Assembly: GCA_013698215.1 (NCBI GenBank)
Contig: JACCVJ010000460.1
Location: forward strand, 1 to 11,423
Reading direction: 5' to 3'
DNA from: Tatlockia sp.
Lineage (GTDB): Bacteria; Cyanobacteriota; Cyanobacteriia; Cyanobacteriales; Chroococcidiopsidaceae
Length of the DNA: 11,423 nucleotides
Of this stretch, positions 1 to 5,751 are shown piece by piece. The position numbers and the translations under genes were made by a program. Positions within the stretch are counted from its first letter, which is position 1; every line of letters starts with the position of its first letter. The notes beneath the pieces were generated by a model. The model was not told the DNA's origin. It did not search any database and saw only the letters and a program-made list of their open reading frames with translations.

Positions 1-504
1 TTCTTTAACTGCACCAAAATCAATTAAAACTGGTTGATTATTTAAGTTGCGTAAAATAATATTATCTGGCTTGATGTCACGGTGAATAATGCCGCCACTA
101 TGAACGTAACTAAGTACAGATAATAAACTGACCAAAATATTTTTGACATCAGGTTCGCTAATGCTTTCTTGGGCGGTGACAACATCGGTCAAGGTGGGCC
201 CTTGAATCCACTCTTGAATCAAGTAAAATTGCTCATTCTCGGCAAAGTAGGCAAAAAGCTTGGGAATTTGATCGCTGCCTTCGCCTAATTTCTCTAAAGT
301 TGCCGCTTCGCGTCCAAATCGCTCTTGTTGAAACTTTTGTTGTCCCGCTTGGTTCATTTGCGGGTTGTTTAGCAACTTTAGCCGCTTAATTACACAGCGA
401 CGACGAGAAGGCAGATAAGTATCCTCGGCTAGGAAGGTTTCACCAAACCCACCATGTCCTAGAACCTGAATAACTTGATACCGCCCGTTTAGCGTTGTCA
501 TCAT
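1..504 (-). CDS. Serine/threonine protein kinase, N-terminal part (runs off left edge)
   Basis: Reading the minus strand from an ATG at 502-504 gives 168 codons with no stop before the window edge, so this is the N-terminal half or less of a Hanks-type kinase. Visible landmarks are a glycine loop (GHGGFG, residues 16-21), the ATP-binding lysine in VIKRL (K40), a likely helix-C glutamate (about E66), the catalytic loop HRDIKPDN (141-148) and the Mg-binding DFG (162-164). All catalytic residues up to that point are intact. The start NGRYQVIQVLG is typical of cyanobacterial Ser/Thr kinases, which usually continue into a C-terminal sensory, repeat or membrane region that is not visible here. A second ATG at 499-501 is an equally possible start, and neither has a convincing Shine-Dalgarno sequence. 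Substrate unknown. Confidence 0.93.
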   Translation of the reverse strand, partial: MMTTLNGRYQVIQVLGHGGFGETFLAEDTYLPSRRRCVIKRLKLLNNPQMNQAGQQKFQQERFGREAATLEKLGEGSDQIPKLFAYFAENEQFYLIQEWIQGPTLTDVVTAQESISEPDVKNILVSLLSVLSYVHSGGIIHRDIKPDNIILRNLNNQPVLIDFGAVKE

Positions 505-717
505 TAAAAATCTTACAGTAGCGCTGCTTATGATGCAGATGTAGGTCTATATACCTTTACAAAATCTATATCATTTGCTTTGTAGTGTAACCAACTACCT
601 AACGATTGAATTAAAAACCTATAAGTCAGAGAAATCTCCTAATTACTACCAAAGCTGCCAACTAACGGTAGTAGTTCACAATAGCAATAGGGACTAATAG
701 AAAATACCTTAATTGCG
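505..717. other. Divergent intergenic region (kinase / split photolyase)
   Basis: This gap lies between the divergently transcribed kinase and FAD-domain genes. No open frame in it looks like protein. It contains the inverted repeat listed at 641-676 and a GTA-N8-TAC match at 541-554 that I do not trust as an NtcA site. I could not find a convincing -35/-10 pair for either gene. Confidence 0.6.
641..676. repeat. Inverted repeat upstream of split photolyase operon
   Basis: The arms AATTACTACC (641-650) and GGTAGTAGTT (667-676) form a 10-bp stem with one T-G pair and a 16-nt loop. The repeat ends 41 bp before the ATG at 718. No T-tract follows, so it does not look like a terminator. It could be an operator dyad or an mRNA leader hairpin. 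Confidence 0.55.
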
Positions 718-1575
718 ATGAACAAAGATATGCGGCGGGAATTTGCCAATCCCGATGAATTAGTTGCTTATCTCCAAGCACAATTTCCCACAGCGACAGA
801 ACGAGACAACCATGTTAGTAAAACTAGAGGTGGACGCAAAGCCGCTCAAGAACTTTTAGCGCAAGTCAACCCCTCCCGATATGCTAGTTCACGTAACTTT
901 CTCACTGGTGCGGTGACACGGTTATCGCCGTATATTCGCTATGGAGTCTTGAACTTGGCAGAAATTCGCGATCGTGTCCTCTATCAAGTACAACAAAAAG
1001 AAGAAGCTAGTAAACTTATAAATGAACTAGGATGGCGCGATTATTGGCAACGGCTTTATGCCCAGCTTGGTGATGGTATTTGGCAAGACCAGCAGCCTTA
1101 TAAAACTGGTTATACAGCTAAAAACTATGCCGAAGTACTACCCGATGACATTGCCAGTGGAACAACTAAGCTTGTCTGCATTGATAGTTTTAGCCACCAG
1201 TTGCGCGAAACGGGATATTTACACAATCACGCGCGACTATGGCTGGCATCTTACATAGTGCATTGGCGCTCTATTAGCTGGCAAGCGGGTGCTGTCTGGT
1301 TTTTGCAACATTTATTAGATGGCGATCCCGCTAGTAATAATCTATCTTGGCAGTGGGTTTCGAGTACCTTCAGCCAAAAACCATATTTTTTCAACCGGGA
1401 AAATTTAGAGCGTCATACTGAAGGAGTTTATTGTCGTCAATGTCCTTTCTACGGTAGCTGCGACTTTGAAGGGAGCTACGAAAAATTGCAAAACCAATTA
1501 TTTCCCCAAGCGGAGTTTTATCGCTCTACTCCCCAAAAACACCGCCCTAAAAATCCCCAGCGCCCAAGGGCTTAA
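718..1575 (+). CDS. Photolyase/cryptochrome FAD-binding domain protein (stand-alone C-terminal domain)
   Basis: The 285-residue protein corresponds to only the helical FAD-binding half of the DNA photolyase/cryptochrome family and lacks the N-terminal alpha/beta antenna domain. Family-like motifs, in order, are TRLSPYIRYG (67-76), ELGWRDYW (103-110), the stretch from QLRETGYLHNHARLWLAS to SYIVHW (161-183) and the flavin-site block DGDPASNNLSWQW (201-213). In classical photolyases these regions form the FAD pocket. After the FAD core there is a cysteine-rich tail with C239, C242 and C248 in a CxxCPFxxxC arrangement, then a basic, proline-rich end (about 271-285). The gene is followed after 6 nt by a small gene that resembles the missing antenna domain, so the two probably work together. 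Start: the first ATG is used; a second ATG at 730 is possible, and neither has a good ribosome binding site. Whether it repairs DNA or senses light cannot be read from the sequence. Confidence 0.88.
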   Translation: MNKDMRREFANPDELVAYLQAQFPTATERDNHVSKTRGGRKAAQELLAQVNPSRYASSRNFLTGAVTRLSPYIRYGVLNLAEIRDRVLYQVQQKEEASKLINELGWRDYWQRLYAQLGDGIWQDQQPYKTGYTAKNYAEVLPDDIASGTTKLVCIDSFSHQLRETGYLHNHARLWLASYIVHWRSISWQAGAVWFLQHLLDGDPASNNLSWQWVSSTFSQKPYFFNRENLERHTEGVYCRQCPFYGSCDFEGSYEKLQNQLFPQAEFYRSTPQKHRPKNPQRPRA

Positions 1576-1581
1576 TAATAT

Positions 1582-1989
1582 ATGAATCTACCGATAATTT
1601 GGGTACATGGAGACTGTTTGAGTCCTGCTAATCCTGCCTTAAAAATGTACCCCGATGCTCCGGCAATTTGGGTATGGGATGATGCTTTAATTGACCAGTG
1701 GCAGCTAAGTCTCAAACGGATAAAGTTCATTTACGAATGTTTATTAGAGCTACCTGTAGTGATTCGACGCGGAGACGTAGCAACGGAAATAGTTGCTTTT
1801 GCCCAAGAATGCGATCGCCATGCTGTTGTCACGGTTACAAGTCCTAGTCCTCGATTTAAAGATATTTGCCAAAAAATCGCTCCTCTACCCATTACCGTGC
1901 TACCAATAGAGCCATTTTTTGAATACGAGGGTTATATCGATCTCAAAAGTTTTTCCCGCTACTGGAAAGTTGCCCAACGTCATCTATAG
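1582..1989 (+). CDS. Small photolyase-like alpha/beta (antenna-type) domain protein
   Basis: The 135-residue protein begins IIWVHGDCLSPANPAL (5-20), which parallels the first strand and DNPAL motif of photolyases (typically WFRRDLRLxDNPAL). It continues with a helix like the photolyase RLxFLLESL segment (SLKRIKFIYECLLEL, 43-57), an RRGD motif followed by an acidic helix (62-75), and HAVVTVTSPSPRF (80-92), like the family's AVVTN region. The tail DLKSFSRYWK (120-129) resembles the linker that joins the antenna domain to the FAD domain. The expected order is therefore preserved inside a protein that stops where the FAD domain should begin. The FAD domain itself is the gene immediately upstream, 6 nt away; AAGGG at 1566-1570 may serve as ribosome binding site. 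The similarity is by eye and moderate. Antenna chromophore binding is not established. Confidence 0.7.
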   Translation: MNLPIIWVHGDCLSPANPALKMYPDAPAIWVWDDALIDQWQLSLKRIKFIYECLLELPVVIRRGDVATEIVAFAQECDRHAVVTVTSPSPRFKDICQKIAPLPITVLPIEPFFEYEGYIDLKSFSRYWKVAQRHL

Positions 1990-2209
1990 ACTACTAGCAC
2001 CATTTCACCTCTACTTAAAGGTAATTGCGTCTGAACTATAGCAATTTTTACATAGCCGTAAACTCAAGAGGTGACAAAAGCTACGTTGCTCTATCTTAGG
2101 TTAGAAATTGACTTTTTTATCAAGATTTTAGGATTTTCTGTAGCCTTTGTTACGAATTAGGTGTTATGTTAGGATTAACAAACAAAAAAATTAATAAAAC
2201 AAATAAGTA
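1990..2209. other. Intergenic region with long-spaced inverted repeat
   Basis: No coding frame was seen. TCACCTCT (2005-2012) and AGAGGTGA (2067-2074) are perfect 8-bp complements 54 nt apart, which could close a larger RNA fold. No rho-independent terminator is evident for the photolyase pair. An extended -10-like TGTTATGTT (2162-2170) could drive the small gene at 2210 but has no good -35. Confidence 0.4.
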
Positions 2210-2368
2210 ATGATGAACAGAAATAAACAGCAAGCTGCCAAGCAAGCATCCGATGCTCACCGCGTTAATATACAAAGAAGTTTAGAGCATCGCCTACAAG
2301 TTGCTAGAGCTAATGGAGACGAGCAGTTAATTCGGCAGCTAGAGTCAGAAATGAGTTATTTCAACTAA
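2210..2368 (+). CDS. Small charged protein, 52 aa, unknown function
   Basis: ATG ATG at 2210-2215 opens a 52-codon frame ending TAA at 2366-2368. The product starts MMNRNKQQAAKQASDAHRV and ends EMSYFN. It is hydrophilic, rich in Q, A, R and E, has no cysteine and looks fully alpha-helical, with a second half (about 22-48) suited to a coiled coil or helical hairpin. It resembles short conserved hypothetical proteins I associate with cyanobacteria, but I do not know a function. Support for a real gene comes from its amino-acid make-up (not the F/I/L/S mix of random AT-rich frames) and from a strong terminator 24 bp past the stop. The ribosome binding site is weak (AAGTA just before the start). 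Either ATG could be the start. Confidence 0.72.
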   Translation: MMNRNKQQAAKQASDAHRVNIQRSLEHRLQVARANGDEQLIRQLESEMSYFN

Positions 2369-2392
2369 GCCAACTGAATAAATAAAATTTTC

Positions 2393-2436
2393 ATCCTCTC
2401 CGACTTTACCTAAGTAAGCCGGGGAGGATATTTTTA
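2393..2436 (+). terminator. Rho-independent terminator after the 52-aa gene
   Basis: A 10-bp stem (2393-2402 with 2420-2429, one T-G pair) is topped by a second short stem (2404-2409 with 2414-2418). The hairpin is followed by a run of five T from 2431. It lies 24 bp after the stop at 2368, on the same strand. Confidence 0.82.
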
Positions 2437-2534
2437 TGGTTATTACCTAAATAGATACCCGTGAAAAAACTTAAAATTCAACCTCAAAAACTAAACTATT
2501 TTTAAGTCATAGCTATACTGGTTAATTAACAGCT

Positions 2535-2550
2535 TGTACTTAATGCTACA
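2535..2550. promoter_or_regulatory. Exact NtcA-type site TGTA-N8-TACA in DUF1361 leader
   Basis: TGTA (2535-2538) and TACA (2547-2550) are separated by eight bases, matching the full NtcA consensus. The site lies 27 bp before the ATG at 2578 and about 15 bp downstream of a TATACT hexamer (2514-2519) that may be the -10. If that promoter is real, the site would overlap the start of transcription, a position that fits repression better than activation. Confidence 0.45.
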
Positions 2551-2577
2551 CTTGCCTGATTTTTTGGGAAATTTTTG

Positions 2578-3246
2578 ATGAGAGAAAGAGTAATTGCTTT
2601 ATTAAAAACGCTTAAGTGGATTTTAAGCCGGAATCTTGGGCGAATTGTCTGGAATCTTTTTCTAGCTTTTATTCCTTTAGGATTGAGCTTTTGGCTATTT
2701 CGCCGTGGGCGATCGCGTTCAGTGGTTTGGTGGCTAGGATTTGTAGTTTTCTTAGCTTTCTTACCTAATGCACCGTATATTTTGACTGATATTATTCATC
2801 TTATTTATGATGTCCGCGCAGTCGATTCTATATGGACAGTTACTTTAATTGTCTTTCCTCTGCATTTGCTATTTATTTTGTCTGGGTTTGAAGCTTACGT
2901 TGTTTCTTTGATAAATTTAGGTTATTATCTGCAACGCATTGGCATGAAAAAATTTATTTTAGCTGCGGAGTTATCTATTCATGCTTTGTGTGCTATTGGT
3001 ATTTATTTAGGACGGTTTCTCCGTTACAATAGCTGGGATTTGATTACTCAACCCGATGTTTTAGTAAATACAGTGGTAGAAGATTTGATTGGTAAAATTC
3101 CTTTAGCAATCGTTTTTATTACTTTTGTCGTAATCACTATTCTGTACTGGCTGTTTAAGCAGGTAACTATAGGCGTTTTATGGCAACGTGGAGCAATAGA
3201 TTTTTACTTACCTGCAAAGACAATTACTCATCAAAAAGAGTTTTAA
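2578..3246 (+). CDS. DUF1361 family integral membrane protein
   Basis: The 222-residue, very hydrophobic protein has about five membrane spans (roughly 24-42, 49-68, 86-110, 127-147, 172-194). The signature stretches are FLPNAPYILTDIIHL (61-75) and GRFLRYNSWD (145-154), which I recognise as conserved in the DUF1361 family. No biochemical function is known to me for this family. I chose the ATG at 2578; an in-frame TTG at 2575 adds one residue. GGGAA (2566-2570) is a plausible ribosome binding site 7 bp upstream. The TATACT at 2514-2519 is a candidate -10 without a good -35, and the NtcA-type site at 2535 lies between it and the gene. The stop is only 3 bp from the stop of the convergent gene at 3250, leaving no separate terminator. 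Confidence 0.85.
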   Translation: MRERVIALLKTLKWILSRNLGRIVWNLFLAFIPLGLSFWLFRRGRSRSVVWWLGFVVFLAFLPNAPYILTDIIHLIYDVRAVDSIWTVTLIVFPLHLLFILSGFEAYVVSLINLGYYLQRIGMKKFILAAELSIHALCAIGIYLGRFLRYNSWDLITQPDVLVNTVVEDLIGKIPLAIVFITFVVITILYWLFKQVTIGVLWQRGAIDFYLPAKTITHQKEF

Positions 3247-3249
3247 TCG

Positions 3250-3798
3250 CTAACAATTAATAGAATTGACCCTTGGGGAACGATTGCGAACCGTTGGCGG
3301 TTTTCGACCAATTAATATAGTTAGTTTTCGCCAAGTCAAAACTAACTGTTGGATAAAGTTTTTATTTTGAGCTTTAAATTTTGATGACTTTGATAAGACG
3401 GTTGGAATAGGTCTTTTTAATCTTCTTTTCGTGCGCCTGCGAAGCATCTGCGATAGTTGCAACGCTTCTCGCTCTTGCTGAAAAAGGTCTATTTTTTTTG
3501 TTACTAAAACAATTAAACCTAGTCTTTGATAATGAATGTAAGGAATAGCAAGAACTTTATACTTAAATATCAACCGGGTATAGCGATCGCATTTAATTTC
3601 GCTGGCGGTGACTTTTAATTCAAATACCGCTTCCTCTAATTGCTCAGATAATCGGTTGACTTTTTCGGCATTTGCTAATAGTTTTTGCCAGCCGTTAATT
3701 ACTTTTTGCGGTTTTTCCCGGCTTAACTGCGATTGTAATGGCTCTATAGGACTAGAAGGCGCTGTTGTTTTTGTACCTGTGCTAATAAATTCGCTCAT
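3250..3798 (-). CDS. Conserved-type hypothetical basic protein downstream of devA
   Basis: I do not recognise this 182-residue protein. I start it at the ATG 3796-3798 (MSEFISTG) because the longer frame would need a TTG at 3840. The N-terminal 40 residues are polar and probably disordered. A helical, coiled-coil-like stretch follows (about 33-63, KLLANAEKVNRLSEQLEEAV), then a mixed alpha/beta part containing KYKVLAIPYIHYQRLGLIV (about 80-98) and a strongly basic segment with RRRTKRRLKR (about 119-128) running into an Arg/Lys-rich tail. No membrane span or signal peptide is seen. The basic patches suggest contact with nucleic acid or acidic lipid, but that is inference. It is on the same strand as devBCA, 65 bp after devA; an AT-rich 6-bp inverted repeat at 3831-3850 lies in the gap, so co-transcription is possible but unproven. 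Confidence 0.72.
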   Translation of the reverse strand: MSEFISTGTKTTAPSSPIEPLQSQLSREKPQKVINGWQKLLANAEKVNRLSEQLEEAVFELKVTASEIKCDRYTRLIFKYKVLAIPYIHYQRLGLIVLVTKKIDLFQQEREALQLSQMLRRRTKRRLKRPIPTVLSKSSKFKAQNKNFIQQLVLTWRKLTILIGRKPPTVRNRSPRVNSINC

Positions 3799-3863
3799 AA
3801 TAAACTGCTTTTTAACTAGATTGTCACTAGAATAGTACAAATGAACTATTAAAGCAACAGTAA

Positions 3864-4568
3864 CTAGCTAGAAGCTGCACTCAGATCGGCATTACGGGTT
3901 AAATAACCATCTTCCATATCGACAATGCGATCGGCGATATCTAAAATGCGGTTGTCGTGAGTCACCATCAAAATAGTTGAGCCTTGCTCTTTGGCGAGGC
4001 GTTGCATAATTTCTACGACATCGCGCCCAGATTTTTTGTCTAAAGCGGCGGTAGGTTCGTCGGCCAGGATAAGTTTGGGATGATTTACCAAAGCACGAGC
4101 GATCGCAATGCGTTGTTTTTGTCCGCCAGAAAGGCTGTCTGGGTAGTAATTTACCCGCTCTCCTAACCCTACAGCTTGCAGCATTTCTGTAGATTTAGCT
4201 TCGGCTTGTTGTTTAGAAATGCGATCGTTTAATTCGATAGACATTTGCACATTTTGTTTAGCGCTGAGAAATCCGAGTAAATTGTGAGCTTGAAAAATAT
4301 AGCCAATTTGCCGCCGCATTTGCACTAATTTACTTTCCTTAGCTCCATTCAATTGCCGATCTAAAAGGGTTAAATTTCCTTCTTGCACCGAACGCAAGCA
4401 GCCAATTAAACTAAGTAGCGTAGTTTTCCCAGAGCCAGAAGGGCCAGTCATAATTACAATTTCTCCAGCATTGATGCTGAGATTAATATCAAATAAAACC
4501 TGTTTTTTGAGATTTCCTTTGCCGTAGTAATGATTGAGATTTTCAATGGCAATTACAGGGTCTACCAT
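3864..4568 (-). CDS. devA: DevA-type ABC exporter ATPase
   Basis: This 234-residue protein is the ATP-hydrolysing subunit of a DevBCA (MacB/LolD-like) exporter. Walker A is GPSGSGKTT (42-50), the Q-loop glutamine is about Q93, the ABC signature is LSGGQ (146-150), Walker B is LILADE (166-171) and the H-loop histidine is H204. All catalytic elements are intact and the length is normal. The start is set by a strong Shine-Dalgarno sequence (AGGAG, minus strand, 4579-4583) ten bases before the ATG at 4566-4568; the open frame continues upstream into devC but without need. It begins 20 bp after the devC stop. In heterocystous cyanobacteria the system, together with a TolC-like outer-membrane channel, exports glycolipids. 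In other strains the cargo is generally unknown. No tolC is in this window. Confidence 0.93.
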   Translation of the reverse strand: MVDPVIAIENLNHYYGKGNLKKQVLFDINLSINAGEIVIMTGPSGSGKTTLLSLIGCLRSVQEGNLTLLDRQLNGAKESKLVQMRRQIGYIFQAHNLLGFLSAKQNVQMSIELNDRISKQQAEAKSTEMLQAVGLGERVNYYPDSLSGGQKQRIAIARALVNHPKLILADEPTAALDKKSGRDVVEIMQRLAKEQGSTILMVTHDNRILDIADRIVDMEDGYLTRNADLSAASS

Positions 4569-4578
4569 ACTATGTTTG

Positions 4579-4583
4579 CTCCT
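4579..4583 (-). promoter_or_regulatory. Ribosome binding site of devA
   Basis: AGGAG on the minus strand lies ten bases ahead of the ATG at 4568. It decides this start over the in-frame extension reaching back into devC. Confidence 0.75.
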
Positions 4584-4588
4584 ATTAA

Positions 4589-5746
4589 TTAAAATATATC
4601 CGCCGGATCGGCAGATTGGAGTTTGCGGACGGCGATCGCGCCCGAAGCACAACACATAATTATAGTTAAAATTACAACGGTTATTGCTCGTCTTAACGTC
4701 ATAGCTATGGGTAATAAAGTAGCATTTTTTGCCATAGCATACTGAAACATAGCAAACCCAAATCCTGGAATGTAACCCAAAATAGCTAGAATTAGAGCTT
4801 CTTGAAACACTACTAATAGTAAATATTTCTGAGTGTAACCCATTGCTTTTAAAGTAGCGTATTCGGGCAAGTGGTCAGAGACTTCACTATAAAGAATTTG
4901 ATAAACAATTACCGTTCCCACAATGAAGCCGATAATTGTACCTAAAGTAAAAATAAATCCGATAGGGGTACTACTTGACCAGTAAGCTTTTTCAAAATCG
5001 ACGTATTCTTGTTTAGTTAAAATTTTTACATCTTTAGCTAAGTAGCTAATTAATTGCTCTTTAATTATTGCTGGATCTGCGCCAGGTTTTAGTCTAATTA
5101 ACCCAATGTCAATCAATCCGCGCTGCCTTTTATCAGCAAATAACCGTAAAAAATTGCGATCGCTAGTAATTATATTCCCATCTGCTCCAAAAGATGCCCC
5201 TAATTCAAATATCCCACCGACTTTAACTCGCCTACCTGCGACTTCCGTTGCAACTACTTTTCCCTTATTAAAATCTGTGGTTACATCCCCAAATTCTGGT
5301 CTAGATCCGCGATCAAATAATACAACATCCGGCAACTTAACTTTATCTAATTTTTCTGAAACTCCAGCCAAAGCAAACAATTTATCTTCGGGGTTTATAC
5401 CAATTACTTGAATATTGCGAAGCTTGCGAGTTTGAGGATTTTTCCAGCTAGTAAAGTCCAAGTATATCGGATGTACAGATTTTACGCCTTGTAATCCTAG
5501 TGCTTGATACAAACGCCTTTGCGAAAAAGGTTCCATTGAAAGTAAAGCATCAGATTGAGGATTAATTAACACAATATCTGCGTCTAAACTGTCGTGCATT
5601 CGCACATTAGAGTTAAACAATGCTTCTCGAAACCCAAGTTGCATAAACATAAGAATATCCGCGAAAGCAATTCCCGATAGAGCAATTAAAAGTCGAGGCT
5701 TTTCTCTCGTTAATTGCAACCATGCTAGAGGAATTTTTTTAAACAT
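4589..5746 (-). CDS. devC: DevC-type ABC exporter permease
   Basis: The 385-residue inner-membrane subunit has the layout of the DevC/MacB/FtsX-like permeases. One membrane span sits near the N-terminus (about 18-40, after the conserved start KKIPLAWLQLTREKPRLL). A large extracytoplasmic domain follows (about 45-255), and then three spans (about 262-290, 310-338, 350-373). The segment PEYATLKAMGYTQKYLL (about 294-310) between the second and third spans is the FtsX-family coupling region that contacts the ATPase. It starts 5 bp after the devB stop and ends 20 bp before devA, so devB-devC-devA form one operon. Full length; nothing looks broken. Confidence 0.93.
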   Translation of the reverse strand: MFKKIPLAWLQLTREKPRLLIALSGIAFADILMFMQLGFREALFNSNVRMHDSLDADIVLINPQSDALLSMEPFSQRRLYQALGLQGVKSVHPIYLDFTSWKNPQTRKLRNIQVIGINPEDKLFALAGVSEKLDKVKLPDVVLFDRGSRPEFGDVTTDFNKGKVVATEVAGRRVKVGGIFELGASFGADGNIITSDRNFLRLFADKRQRGLIDIGLIRLKPGADPAIIKEQLISYLAKDVKILTKQEYVDFEKAYWSSSTPIGFIFTLGTIIGFIVGTVIVYQILYSEVSDHLPEYATLKAMGYTQKYLLLVVFQEALILAILGYIPGFGFAMFQYAMAKNATLLPIAMTLRRAITVVILTIIMCCASGAIAVRKLQSADPADIF

Positions 5747-5751
5747 TATTT

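Noticed and set aside
541..554. GTA-N8-TAC match between the kinase and photolyase genes
   Set aside because: Six fixed bases are expected a few times by chance in a window this size, the outer bases are incomplete (TGTA/TACC), and the implied transcription start would be almost at the kinase ATG.
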